A stretch of 64,000 bases of DNA from Acidobacteria bacterium Ga0077534 (GTDB lineage Bacteria; Acidobacteriota; Blastocatellia; Pyrinomonadales; Pyrinomonadaceae): the NCBI GenBank assembly GCA_001464455.1, contig LNEI01000018.1:310001-374000 (forward strand), read 5' to 3'. Numbering within the stretch: the stretch's first letter is position 1; each line of letters opens with the position of its first letter. The notes beneath the pieces are model-generated. The model saw nothing but the letters and a program-made list of their open reading frames with translations. It was not told the DNA's origin and ran no database searches. Shown in pieces: positions 1 to 8,600 of the stretch. The translations under genes were made by a program, and so were the position numbers.

Positions 1-990
1 CGGATCTACGAGTCCAACAGCTGGAGCGTCTTTCTGAAGCGTTCAGCCATCATCGGGACGAGTTTCGCAGCATCACTTATTTTGTTAATGGCTCCGTTTG
101 TCGTCGCGGCGGGCTTCGAGACATTCTTTGCGGCAGCGTTTGTTTACCCGGCTAAGTATTACAGCTACGGGCATCCGAACAGCTTCGGCATATTTTTCAT
201 CGACCTGCAAAAGGCTTTTACGGTCACTAATATTCCCGACATTATCGAACTCGGGCCCGTAGTCTTCCATGATTTTGTCGTTCCGCTTGCGTCGCCGGTC
301 GTTCTGCTTTGGTTTCTGTTCAAAAGGCGTTTGCTGGATTGGCAGATCTGGCAATATCCGGTTCTCGTCGCTCTCGTCGGAATGTTTTTGACGCTCAGCA
401 CAACGGCTCCGAATCAGTTTCGCCTCTTCCAGATCTCGGGGCCGTCGCTGATCGCACTGGTTTGGTTGTTCCAACGAGCGATCGACTCTAAGGCGATCAA
501 AAACAAGATAATGGCAGCAGTATCGGCGGTGGTCCTTCTGCTCGCCGCTGCGCAGGCGATACGTGTTCAGACCTATTGGCAAACCGTACCGCTCGACACG
601 CCTTCCGGCCACGTCGCCGCGATCGAATCGCCGCTCTCACGCCGCTACGAATGGCTGCTGAAAAATACCAAGCCCGGCGACTACATCTTCGAGGTCTACG
701 AGCCTTTCGTTTACCTGCCGCTCGGCCTGAAAAACCCGACCCGCTTTGGCCAGATATGGCCAAACGGCTATACGCGGCCGGAACAGATCGAAGAGGTCAT
801 CCGCGACCTGACAGCCAGGCCGCCGCAGTTTATCCTATGGGATAACGCCTATCTGCCGACCGGCAACCCGCGAGAAGAAGGCGACCACACCGGCCCGCTC
901 GCCGACTTCGTCCACGCAAACTATCGCCCCGTCGGCGAGATCTACGAAATGGACGGAAGGCCCGTGCAAGTCTGGGAAAAGATCGAATAA
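1..990 (+). CDS. C-terminal part of a membrane glycosyltransferase-like protein (5' truncated by window edge)
   Basis: The frame is open from base 1, so the gene begins outside the window and only about 329 codons are visible. The first 180 or so residues hold several hydrophobic membrane segments separated by short polar loops. A soluble C-terminal tail follows, with motifs such as PGDYIFEVYEP and PPQFILWDN. This arrangement is typical of the C-terminal half of PMT/ArnT-type (family 39-like) lipid-linked sugar transferases. The catalytic N-terminal loop is not visible, so the assignment is by architecture only. The next gene lies more than 450 bp away. Confidence 0.55.
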   Translation, partial: RIYESNSWSVFLKRSAIIGTSFAASLILLMAPFVVAAGFETFFAAAFVYPAKYYSYGHPNSFGIFFIDLQKAFTVTNIPDIIELGPVVFHDFVVPLASPVVLLWFLFKRRLLDWQIWQYPVLVALVGMFLTLSTTAPNQFRLFQISGPSLIALVWLFQRAIDSKAIKNKIMAAVSAVVLLLAAAQAIRVQTYWQTVPLDTPSGHVAAIESPLSRRYEWLLKNTKPGDYIFEVYEPFVYLPLGLKNPTRFGQIWPNGYTRPEQIEEVIRDLTARPPQFILWDNAYLPTGNPREEGDHTGPLADFVHANYRPVGEIYEMDGRPVQVWEKIE

Positions 991-1171
991 CATGTACTCG
1001 ATACGCAAGCCGCGAATTCAATTTGCGGCTTCCTTGCGGCTTCGCGGCTTTGCGGGAGACCGCCGTTTCCCTCCCGCCGCAGCCGCAAAGGGCGCAAAGG
1101 ATCCGCAAAGAAGCATCTCGAACACCAGGCACAGTAGTGCACCACAGCTTTTAAGAAAATCCCGTTTTAGC
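991..1171. other. Non-coding spacer with degenerate GC-rich palindromic remnants
   Basis: No supported gene. The stretch contains repeated cgcggctt/gcggcttc and gcaaagg words in both orientations (about 1008-1110), resembling decayed copies of dispersed repeats. The promoter and repeat unit that follow are listed separately. Confidence 0.4.
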
Positions 1172-1200
1172 TTGACTTTTTGCACTCCTCGTGCTATCTT
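1172..1200 (+). promoter_or_regulatory. Sigma-70-type promoter upstream of the synthetase gene
   Basis: TTGACT (1172-1177), a 17-bp spacer and TATCTT (1195-1200) give a good housekeeping match. It starts a leader of about 250 nt that contains the GTTCCAC hairpin unit. The promoter upstream of nadB (36044-36072) has the same 17-bp spacing and is followed by the same unit. Confidence 0.6.
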
Positions 1201-1300
1201 TGCGACAATGTTTCACGCTTTTACCCGCATTGATCTAGGAATATCCCGTAACGTCAGTTTGCTCCTACACTTACGCGAAAAGCCATGCGTCTTGACGGAG

Positions 1301-1406
1301 CGTTCCACTTCCGGTGTCGCGATTTTACAAGGTGGAACGATTTTTCTCGCTAACCACAATGCAGTCAATGAGTTACCCGTTCCACTTTCAGCACGGAAGT
1401 GGAACG
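1301..1406 (+). repeat. Leader repeat unit with alternating CGTTCCAC / GTGGAACG segments (copy A)
   Basis: Complementary segments occur at 1301-1310 (CGTTCCACTT), 1332-1339 (GTGGAACG, followed by ATTTTT), 1378-1387 (CGTTCCACTT) and 1397-1406 (AAGTGGAACG, followed by ATTTTA). Neighbouring segments can pair in mutually exclusive ways. Spacings of 46 nt from 1332 to 1378 and 19 nt from 1378 to 1397 are identical to those of copy B upstream of nadB (36207, 36253, 36272). The unit lies in the 5' leader of the synthetase gene. Confidence 0.65.
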
Positions 1407-1715
1407 ATTTTACGCGTTTAGTTCGTGGGACTTTATAGACGCATGAGGTAAAATCGATGGAAATGAACGACACAAACCTCCTAGAAGACCAACCCATCGC
1501 CTGGACCCCAACGCCCGAAGTCATCGAACGCGCGAGGCTGACCCAATTCATGAAACAAGTCGGCGTCTCGACCTGGGACGAGTTGTATGCGTATTCGATA
1601 AACGATGTCGAGAAGTTTACGGAAGAGGTTCTGAAGTTTCTCGACATAAAATTCGACCCGCCGTATGAGAAATTGCTCGATACGTCGGGCGGGATCGAGT
1701 TTCCGGTCTGGTTTC

Positions 1716-1868
1716 GGAGCGCGGACACTCCTGTCCGCATGAACGCCGCTTCGGCGTTCAAAGAAAATTTGGCAAATGAGCAACCTCGGCAGAAACAAGA
1801 CCTCGAAATTGCCCCATCTTCTCTCGCCGGAGGAACCGGCGATGCGGACAAGAGTGTCCGCTCTCCGT
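1716..1868. repeat. In-frame palindromic repeat insertion 1 in the synthetase gene
   Basis: The ends are inverted copies: GGAGCGCGGACACTCCTGTC at 1716 and its counterpart ending near 1866. Each end is itself a small palindrome (GCGGACA..TGTCCGC). It adds about 51 residues (from SADTPVRMN to DADKSVRS) between VWFR and the conserved [11 protein letters not shown] block, where family members have only a few residues. The internal core CGCCGGAGGAACCGGCG (about 1826-1842) also occurs in the intergenic element at 4253-4393. Confidence 0.7.
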
Positions 1869-2785
1869 CCGCCGGACTCAACATCACCGAAATGTGCCTC
1901 GACCGCTGGCAGACAGACGAGATGAAAGATCAACCGGCGGTGATTTGGGAAGCAGAGGAAGGACATGTGCGTAAACTCACTTACACTGAGCTCGAGGGCG
2001 ATGTCCGTCTATGTGCCGCAGGTTTGAGAAAGCACGGCTTTCGAAAAGGTGATGCAATCGGCATACATTTGCCGATGATGGCCGAGACGGTTACTAGCCT
2101 GCTAGCAATTAATCGAATCGGAGCAATAGCGGTTCCTGTTTTCAGCGGCTACGGCGTAGATGCGATTGCGAGTCGCCTCAATGCGGTAGGAGCCAAGGCC
2201 TTGTTCACGTGTGATGGCTTCCCACGACGGGGCAAAACGGTCAATGCGATTGAAGTCGCACAGGCGGCAATCAGTAACTGCCCATCGATTGAAAAAATTT
2301 TCGTAGTTGGAAGAAGCTATGCTGACAATTCCCCGGAACTCGATCCGACGAGCACGCACTTTGATAAGTTTTTTGACTGGACCCAAGGCCTAATTGGTGA
2401 AGGCTGGGAAGAAGCAAAGCAAAACGATGTCGAACCAACCTCCGCCGAAGACCCGCTCATTATCCTCTACACCTCCGGCACGACCGGCAAGCCGAAGGGG
2501 ATTGCTCATACGCACGCGAGTTTCCCGATCAAGGCGGCGCAGGATATGGCGTTTGGGACGGATGTCGGACGCGGTACGCGGATCTGTTGGTACACGGACA
2601 TCGGCTGGATGATGGGCCCTTGGCTGATCTATGGAGCTCTGATAAATGGCGCAACGATCTGCATTTACGACGGGGCCCCGGACTATCCGACGCCCGACCG
2701 CATGTGGGAATTCTGCGCGAAGCACAAGGTCGAGGTGCTGGGCATCTCCCCGACGCTTATCAGATCGCTCGCCGCTTCCGAGGAC

Positions 2786-2955
2786 GCAACCAACTCCCCT
2801 CCTTACGAAGGAGGGGTGGCACCCGCTTCGGGTGACGGGGTGGTTCTCTCGTCGCGCGGTGAATCAACTTCCGAGGAACCGAGCGAGTACGCGGAACCGC
2901 AGCCGGAGAACCACCCCGTCGGCGAAACGCCGCCACCCCTCCTTCGTAAGGAGAC
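2786..2955. repeat. Frameshifting palindromic repeat insertion 2 in the synthetase gene
   Basis: The element begins near CAACTCCCCTCC (2790) and ends with CCACCCCTCCTTCGTAAGGAG near 2953. The outer arms and the inner GGGGTGGTTCTC / GAGAACCACCCC arms are inverted copies. A second member lies at 25831-26039. The length that restores the protein alignment is 170 bp (2 modulo 3), and a GAC trinucleotide stands on both sides (2783-2785 and 2953-2955). That may be a target duplication or chance. Confidence 0.7.
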
Positions 2956-3515
2956 GATCTTTCATCACTCCGCATCTTCGCCTCAACCGGCGAGCCTTGG
3001 AATCCGGCGCCTTGGTGGTGGCTATTTGAGAAGGTTGGAAATTCGAAACTCCCGATCATCAACTACAGCGGCGGCACTGAGATCGCGGGTGGGATTTTGA
3101 TGGGCAATCCACTGCTGCCGATCAAGCCATGTTCGTTTCCGGCTCCGTGTCCGGGAATGGACGTCGATATTCTCGATGAGGAAGGCAATCCCGTCGGCCC
3201 CGGCAAGGTCGGTGAACTCGTCATTAAACAGCCCTGGATCGGTATGGCTCGCGGATTTTGGCAGGAGAAGGAACGTTATCTCGACACCTATTGGCGGCGG
3301 TTCAAGGACATCTGGGTCCACGGCGATTTTGCGATGCGTGACAAAGACGGCCACTGGTTCATCCTCGGCCGCTCCGACGACACGCTAAAAGTCGCCGGCA
3401 AACGCGTCGGCCCCGCCGAAGTCGAAAGTCTGCTAGTCGCCCATCCGCTCGTTACCGAAGCAGCAGTGATCGGCGTTCCGGATGAGGTTAAGGGAACTGC
3501 GATGGTTGCTTTTGT

Positions 3516-3594
3516 GGTAACGGGTGACAAGTTACAGGTAACAAGTGATGACGCCGACGACTCGTCGCTCGTCACCCGTCACTCGTCACTCGAA
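3516..3594. repeat. In-frame repeat insertion 3 in the synthetase gene
   Basis: A string of GTGACAAG-like words (3521-3550) is followed by the inverse words CGTCACCCGTCACTCGTCAC (about 3570-3590). It codes for [20 protein letters not shown], a low-complexity loop between AMVAFVV and [12 protein letters not shown] where homologues have a short linker. The boundaries are approximate. Confidence 0.55.
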
Positions 3595-3797
3595 ACAGAG
3601 CTGAAGGCTCTGGTTTCGCGCGACATGGGCAAACCCCTCGCCCCGTCGCGGATCCATTTCGTCTCCGCCCTGCCAAAGACCCGCAACGCCAAAGTAATGC
3701 GCCGCGTCATCCGCTCAGCATACCTCGGCGAAGATCCGGGCGACCTGTCCGCACTTGAAAATCCGGCGGCGGTTGACGAGATAAGAGAGGTCGGCAA

Positions 3798-4253
3798 ATG
3801 ACATCGATCTACTCCATCGGCCACGGGCGGCATCCTTTTCCCTACTTTCTCGAACTGCTGCAAAAGCACGAGATCGAGTTTGTGTGCGACGTTCGCGCTT
3901 TTGCACGGTCGCGGTGGCCGCAGTTTAATGGGGTGGTTTTGGCTTCTTTGCTGGAGGAAAGCGGTGTCGGCTACGAACATTTGCCGGAGACGGGCGGGAA
4001 GAACGATCCGAAGCCGGAAGACGTCGAGTGGGGTGTGGGCCGGATAATCGAGATCGCGTCGGATGTGCGGACGGTAATGATGTGTTCGGAATCGAAGCCG
4101 CTGACTGACCACAAGATCCCCCGTGCCAACTGCCACCGCGTCGGCATGCTCGCCCCGATGCTTCGCGAACGCGGGGTTTCTCGGATCGTTCACATCCTGC
4201 CGAACGGTGAGTCGATCGAATTTGACGAATCGTCGGTTCCTTCGATCTGGTAG
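3798..4253 (+). CDS. DUF488 family protein
   Basis: A 151-residue protein of the DUF488 family, whose molecular function is not established. Family hallmarks are visible: IYSIGHG at the N-terminus, a CDVR block followed by RSRWPQFN, the HLPETGG loop, the MCSESKP motif and a CHR triad (the CHRVGML block). The start codon overlaps the stop of the synthetase gene (ATGA), so the two were probably co-transcribed. The 3' end abuts a perfect inverted repeat that could stop transcription from both sides. Confidence 0.8.
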   Translation: MTSIYSIGHGRHPFPYFLELLQKHEIEFVCDVRAFARSRWPQFNGVVLASLLEESGVGYEHLPETGGKNDPKPEDVEWGVGRIIEIASDVRTVMMCSESKPLTDHKIPRANCHRVGMLAPMLRERGVSRIVHILPNGESIEFDESSVPSIW

Positions 4254-4393
4254 CCGGGAACGCAGGCGCCCTCGCCTGCAAGCGTTCCGCTTCGGGACGC
4301 TGACCTGCGTGGTGATTCTGCACGTTGAAGAATATATCGCGCTGCTACGCCGGAGGAACCGGCGTTGCAGGCGAGGGCGCCTGCGTTCCCGGC
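4253..4393. repeat. Perfect 29-bp inverted repeat element between convergent genes
   Basis: The left arm (4253-4281) and right arm (4365-4393) are exact reverse complements. Each contains a smaller palindrome (GCAGGCGCCCTCGCCTGC). The 83-bp interior includes CGCCGGAGGAACCGGCG, which is shared with insertion 1 in the synthetase gene. The element fills the gap between the convergent DUF488 and propeller genes and may act as a bidirectional terminator. Confidence 0.75.
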
Positions 4394-4397
4394 GACG

Positions 4398-6530
4398 TTA
4401 TCGCTTTACAACCTGTCTGGCGTTACCCGAATTTCTATTTACATCGAAAACCCGCAGCGTCACTACTTGCTCGCCGGTCGCAGTTCCAACGTCGATCGTG
4501 TAGCTTTCGGTCGGCGAATCCGAGATGCCGTCGTCCGCATAGACGGGCTTCCAGTCGCCGCCGTTGATGCTGTATTCGGCACGGACAAGATAGCTCGACT
4601 TGTCGGTCGCGGTGAAGGTCACGCGAGTGCCGCTGACCGTACCGGGCGTGACAGCGGGCGGCGTGTTATCGATGTCGATGGGTTCGGTCGTCATTTCGCC
4701 GGAAAGTGCGGTCGGAGCGGGATTCGAGGGCGAGTCCTTTGCCACTATTTTGAAAACGTATCGCCCGTCGGCGAGCGATTGGCCGTCGATCGAGAGGAAA
4801 TTTTCGCTGATAGCGGTTCTAAGCGGTTTGAAATCTGCTTCCCCAACCTCGCGGTACATCACGTCGTAGACAAGCTTGTCGCCATTGCGGTCCTCGGCCG
4901 TCCATTGCAGCGAAGTCGCTCCGCGTTGGTAGGCCCTTCGCGGCGGCACTACGACCACCGGAATTCCGAATTCAGCGGACGACATACCGGCGAGTTCAAT
5001 ATTGGGGTCGATCTGCACGGGCGGATTTGCTATCAGCCCGACATTTGTCGGCAAAACCTGTATCGAAAGTATCTCAGGAGCGATGTTTCGAGCAACAAAG
5101 GCCAGGTTAACTTCCGAAAGCGTCGACGCAGTCGGCTTTAGCGTCGCTCGCCACTGGAAATATCGGGCTTTTGGGCTAGCCACCTGGGCGCCTTTCGGGT
5201 CGGCGATGGCGGCACTCCAGCTGCTCCAGGTTTCATCAGGTTTCTCAGTATTCCCCGACCGTGTCTGGATTGCAACATTTCCAGCCGACCGCGACCATAT
5301 GCGGCCCCACGTTGCGGTTCCTTTAGCATCGAGCACGGCGGAATCGTATGTGCCCTCGCTCACCGCTTCGGGGCCGAACTTGAAGAGGTTTCCCTGGTTG
5401 CTCGATGTGGCGATCAGGCTTTTGCCGTCCGTGCGGATCGTCGATATCTGATTGGCATCAGTTTGCAGCACTAGAGTTTCGCTGCCGGTGTTTGAAACGT
5501 TGTAAATGCGGCCCTTGTCTGCGGTCCCGATCAGGACGCCATTCCCGGATTGGTGAGCGTAAAGCGAGAATGCAATGACCGTCGGCGATGCCCAGATAAT
5601 ATCGACAGAGCCATCCGGCAAAACGCGATAGACCGCGCTTTTAGCGGCGGAAAGATCGTAGCGGCTCTTTGTCGGCGTTTCGGGAACTGCCGGATTCGGC
5701 TTTTCGACCGAAACGGTTTTGCTCTCGGTCGTCGCGGCCGCCGCAGCTTCCGCTTCGGGCTTCGGTGCCGAAACCGATGCGGCAAGAGCGAGAACGTAAA
5801 CAGAACCGTCAGGCCCGACGGCGATCTCGTGGATCTCACGAAGCGACGAATCGAGCAGCCCGAAGGGCTTGCCGTCAGCTCCGAACCGCATGACGATCCC
5901 GTTCGAATCCGTTCCGGCGATCAGATTGCCCTGCCGGTCGACCGCGAGCGAGATTATGTGGTTTTCGCTGGTATCAAAAAGAATCGACGACGCGGGCGAG
6001 GCATTTGCGGCCCTTACCTTGAATATCTTGCCGCCTTCACCGGTCCCCACCGCGAGGCCATCGGCGAGAACTGCTAGTGACCAGATGTATTTCTCTTTCG
6101 GCTCAAAATACACGTCGGCTCTGCCGCTAGCATCGATGCGATAAACCTTACCGTCAGGCGATGTCGCGGCAAATAGTTCCCCGGACCGACCGACGGCGAG
6201 GGCTGAGACATTCAGTTCGGCGAGATCGGCAAACATCGCACCCTTTCCCGATGCGTCGACCTTAAAAACCTTGCCGTCGCCGCCCGTGCCGAGATAGACA
6301 TTACCCGACGCGTCAACAGCGCTCGACCATATGTACGGCTGTTCAGTTTTGAAGACTTCGGTCAGCTTTGGTGCGAGCGAGATCGTGCCGTTCTGGTCGA
6401 TCGAGACCCCGCGGGCATCGCCTTTGAGCACGTCGGCCCGAGAATTTACCGACCAAACAAGCGGCTCGGCGGCTGAAACAAGAATGTTTGAGATGAACAA
6501 TAGAAGGACTACCGAAAAGAAATTTTTCAT
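4398..6530 (-). CDS. Secreted beta-propeller (NHL/WD-like repeat) protein
   Basis: A 710-residue exported protein with an N-terminal signal peptide (MKNFFSVVLLLFISNILVSA). Residues from about 50 to 240 contain repeated blade motifs: GNVYLGTGGDGKVFKVD, GELFAATSPDGKVYRID, GLAVGTGEGGKIFKV and GNLIAGTDSNG. A low-complexity Ala/Glu/Lys linker follows, then more blades. The C-terminal third resembles Ig/fibronectin-like modules (PPAVTPGTVSG, SSYLVRAEYSINGGDWKPVY). It probably acts in the periplasm or at the cell surface. No catalytic motif is seen and the ligand is unknown. It stands alone, separated from ndh by a hairpin repeat. Confidence 0.7.
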   Translation of the reverse strand: MKNFFSVVLLLFISNILVSAAEPLVWSVNSRADVLKGDARGVSIDQNGTISLAPKLTEVFKTEQPYIWSSAVDASGNVYLGTGGDGKVFKVDASGKGAMFADLAELNVSALAVGRSGELFAATSPDGKVYRIDASGRADVYFEPKEKYIWSLAVLADGLAVGTGEGGKIFKVRAANASPASSILFDTSENHIISLAVDRQGNLIAGTDSNGIVMRFGADGKPFGLLDSSLREIHEIAVGPDGSVYVLALAASVSAPKPEAEAAAAATTESKTVSVEKPNPAVPETPTKSRYDLSAAKSAVYRVLPDGSVDIIWASPTVIAFSLYAHQSGNGVLIGTADKGRIYNVSNTGSETLVLQTDANQISTIRTDGKSLIATSSNQGNLFKFGPEAVSEGTYDSAVLDAKGTATWGRIWSRSAGNVAIQTRSGNTEKPDETWSSWSAAIADPKGAQVASPKARYFQWRATLKPTASTLSEVNLAFVARNIAPEILSIQVLPTNVGLIANPPVQIDPNIELAGMSSAEFGIPVVVVPPRRAYQRGATSLQWTAEDRNGDKLVYDVMYREVGEADFKPLRTAISENFLSIDGQSLADGRYVFKIVAKDSPSNPAPTALSGEMTTEPIDIDNTPPAVTPGTVSGTRVTFTATDKSSYLVRAEYSINGGDWKPVYADDGISDSPTESYTIDVGTATGEQVVTLRVFDVNRNSGNARQVVKR

Positions 6531-6587
6531 TGCGTATATCTACGTCGCCGCGGCGAATATTGATTCACGCAATGATAGCAAATTATG

Positions 6588-6660
6588 CAAAAGCCCGCGT
6601 GTGAGCAAGGGCGATACATTCAACGTTCGTGTTTCGCCCTTGCTTACGCGCGGGCTTTTG
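6588..6660 (-). repeat. AAGCCCGC-type inverted repeat, possible terminator after ndh
   Basis: Arms at 6588-6614 and 6634-6660 are near-perfect inverted copies enclosing about 19 nt. They carry the AAGCCCGC...AGCAAGGGC theme shared with 20389-20495, 28568-28599 and 58809-58835. The element lies just downstream of the end of ndh on the minus strand, where it can form a strong hairpin. Confidence 0.65.
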
Positions 6661-6668
6661 AAATTTCC

Positions 6669-8003
6669 TTACGCCGCCGTTTTCGAACCCTTTTTCGCCT
6701 TCTTCGATCCTTCGACACGAGCGGCCTGAAGAAATTCGACAGCGTCCTGCATCTCATCAGCATCGCCGGTGATCAGACGTGCGCTTCGTTCGCGGGTCAG
6801 GTATGCCCAGAACCACGAGAACATTACAGAAACGCGGTTTCGAAAGCCGATGAGGAAAAATACATGAAGAAACAGCCACATTAGCCAGGCGATAAAGCCC
6901 TTGAACTTCATCCCAGCCGCCTGTGCGATGGCCTTGCTGCGGCCAATGGTGGCCATCGTGCCCTTGTCCCAGTATTCAAAATTTGCTCGCTTTTTCCCTT
7001 TGATCTCAGCCAGGATATTGCTGGCCGTCAAGGTACCCATCTGCATCGCGGCGGGTGAAACACCGGGCACGGGCTCGCCGTTCGCCTGCACAAGCGAAGC
7101 CATGTCGCCGATCACGAAAATATTCGGATGATCCTTGAGCGAAAGGTCGGGTTCGACGAGCACGCGGCCAGCCTTGTCGAGTTCGACGCCAAGGGTCTTG
7201 CCGAGCGGCGAGGCTGCAACGCCGGTTGCCCAAAGCACTACATCGCAGTCGATCCAGTCCTCGCCGACCTTCACGCGGCCGGGTGCGATCTCCTTAACAA
7301 AACTATTCAATACGACATCGACGCCGATACTTTCGAGCTGACGCTTCGCGCTCTCCGAAAGGTCGCTCGCGAAAGTGCCCAAAACTCGATCAGAACCTTC
7401 GTAAAGCGTTACACGGGCCTTCCGAGTGTCGATCGCTTTGAAATCTTTTGCCAATGCCTGCCTCGCAATGTCGGCAATAGCACCCGCAAGTTCAACACCC
7501 GTCGGCCCGCCGCCGACTACCACGAAATTAAGGTCTCGCTGGCGACCTGTCAGATAAGCGTCGCGTTCGGCGAGTTCGAAGGCAAGCAGCACGCGGCGGC
7601 GTATCTCGACGGCGTCTTCCAGCGTTTTCAGGCCCGGAGCACACGTCTCCCATTCGTCATGCCCAAAATACGCATGTCTCGCCCCGCCGGCTACGATCAG
7701 AAAGTCGTATTCGACCCGCGCACCGTCGCCAAGCAATACTGCGCTAGCCTCCTTATCAAACCCGACCGCTTCACCGAGAATGACCTCGACATTCTTTGCA
7801 TTCGCAAGGATCCGCCGTATCGGCTGAGCGATCTCACCCGGCGAAAGCACCGCCGTCGCCACCTGATAAAGCAGCGGCTGAAAAACATGGTGGTTCTTGC
7901 GGTCGATCAGCGTAACCTGAACCGGCTTATTTCCGAGAGCCTTAGCCGCCCAAAGCCCGCCGAACCCGCCGCCTATGATCACTACTTTTGGTTTGTGGAT
8001 CAT
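6669..8003 (-). CDS. ndh: Type II NADH:quinone oxidoreductase (NDH-2)
   Basis: A 444-residue peripheral membrane flavoenzyme that passes electrons from NADH to quinone without pumping protons. FAD-binding GGGFGG lies at residues 11-16 and the NADH-binding GGGPTG at about 164-169. The YQVATAVLSPGEIAQPIR block near residue 46 and NIFVIGDMASL near 305 are typical of NDH-2. The C-terminal GFIAWLMWLFLHVFFLIGF segment fits the membrane-anchoring region. The tail is Lys/Ala-rich (GSKKAKKGSKTAA). The length is normal for the family. Confidence 0.93.
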   Translation of the reverse strand: MIHKPKVVIIGGGFGGLWAAKALGNKPVQVTLIDRKNHHVFQPLLYQVATAVLSPGEIAQPIRRILANAKNVEVILGEAVGFDKEASAVLLGDGARVEYDFLIVAGGARHAYFGHDEWETCAPGLKTLEDAVEIRRRVLLAFELAERDAYLTGRQRDLNFVVVGGGPTGVELAGAIADIARQALAKDFKAIDTRKARVTLYEGSDRVLGTFASDLSESAKRQLESIGVDVVLNSFVKEIAPGRVKVGEDWIDCDVVLWATGVAASPLGKTLGVELDKAGRVLVEPDLSLKDHPNIFVIGDMASLVQANGEPVPGVSPAAMQMGTLTASNILAEIKGKKRANFEYWDKGTMATIGRSKAIAQAAGMKFKGFIAWLMWLFLHVFFLIGFRNRVSVMFSWFWAYLTRERSARLITGDADEMQDAVEFLQAARVEGSKKAKKGSKTAA

Positions 8004-8054
8004 GATCTTAGCCTCAGTATGTAAGGCGAGGCGGACGATTCAAAAGTCTCTTTC

Positions 8055-8354
8055 CTAGTTCTGCTGCAGCCGATATCTAACCCGATCCGGATCTCGCCGG
8101 GTGTCGGCAACGGCGTGAACCAGGACGGTATCGTTTTCCAAGGTGTAATAGATCGCGTAGGGAAACCGGCTGGCAATTCTTCTATAGTAAATTTCGAAAT
8201 GAATCTCGTGAACACCTGCATAGAGAACGAGCGACCGAATGTCGGCAAAAATTGAAGTTTCAAAGTACTCGCCTAAACCTGGATATTGCTCTTCGTAGAA
8301 GAGATAGCCCTCGGCAATATCGTCAGATGCCGATTGTGTAACTACAATCGTCAT
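8055..8354 (-). CDS. ParE/RelE-superfamily toxin
   Basis: A 99-residue basic protein with the ParE-like layout: an N-terminal strand (MTIVVTQSASDDI), a helical hairpin (EGYLFYEEQYPGLGEYF) and the C-terminal strands RRIASRFPYAIYYTLENDTVLVHAV followed by TRRDPDRV. The family inhibits DNA gyrase or acts as an mRNA interferase. It overlaps the upstream antitoxin gene by 4 bp (ATGA), the classic antitoxin-first arrangement, and is probably co-transcribed and autoregulated with it. Confidence 0.82.
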   Translation of the reverse strand: MTIVVTQSASDDIAEGYLFYEEQYPGLGEYFETSIFADIRSLVLYAGVHEIHFEIYYRRIASRFPYAIYYTLENDTVLVHAVADTRRDPDRVRYRLQQN

Positions 8355-8587
8355 CTCCGTCCGGTTTTCTCGCGAATTCTCTTCTCTGCATCTTCGAGCG
8401 AGATAAATCGATCAGTGCCGTTCTTTAGATCCTCAGCCCTCTGCCGAAGCATCTTGCCGTGCCATTCGATAATCGGTACCGCCGCAGAGTTACGCGAGAG
8501 GTCGTCCATTATGCGGTCGATGACATCCATTTTCTCGGCGACTGTCATTCGTTCTAACGGCAATACCAATTCTGCATTCATAGCCAA
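8351..8587 (-). CDS. Antitoxin of the ParE-type module (addiction module component family)
   Basis: A 78-residue acidic/helical protein containing ERMTVAEKMDVIDRIMDDL and a C-terminal tail rich in charged residues (LEDAEKRIREKTGRR). This resembles the short putative addiction-module antitoxins found before ParE-like toxins. Its stop overlaps the toxin start. A DNA-binding motif is not obvious, so the family assignment rests mainly on size and context. Confidence 0.72.
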   Translation of the reverse strand: MAMNAELVLPLERMTVAEKMDVIDRIMDDLSRNSAAVPIIEWHGKMLRQRAEDLKNGTDRFISLEDAEKRIREKTGRR

Positions 8588-8600
8588 ATCTTAGCACAGA

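Larger units (their letters stand above)
1457..3801 (+). pseudogene. Acetyl-CoA synthetase-like AMP-forming acyl-CoA ligase, interrupted by three repeat insertions, one frameshifting
   Basis: The enzyme would activate acetate or a similar acid as an acyl-AMP and then an acyl-CoA. The ATP-binding motif [14 protein letters not shown], the [12 protein letters not shown] block and the C-terminal [16 protein letters not shown] and [10 protein letters not shown] blocks identify the family. The first frame (1457-3100) runs out after [10 protein letters not shown], where a 170-bp palindromic element (2786-2955) shifts the frame. The expected sequence ([19 protein letters not shown]) resumes in frame 1 and runs to 3801. 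Two further insertions are in frame, near 1716-1868 and 3516-3594. Without the inserts the protein would be about 647 residues, normal for the family. As it stands only a truncated N-terminal domain and a separate C-terminal fragment (TTG/ATG at 3097/3100) can be made, so the gene is probably inactive. A sequencing error in the element is the main alternative. Confidence 0.85.

Noticed and set aside
2786-2955. Group I/II intron or programmed frameshift explaining the broken synthetase gene
   Set aside because: Too short (170 bp), no ribozyme domain V or reverse transcriptase, no slippery sequence; a palindromic repeat with another copy at 25831-26039 fits better.
7128-8024. 298-codon plus-strand frame antisense to ndh
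   Set aside because: A shadow of the NDH-2 coding frame.
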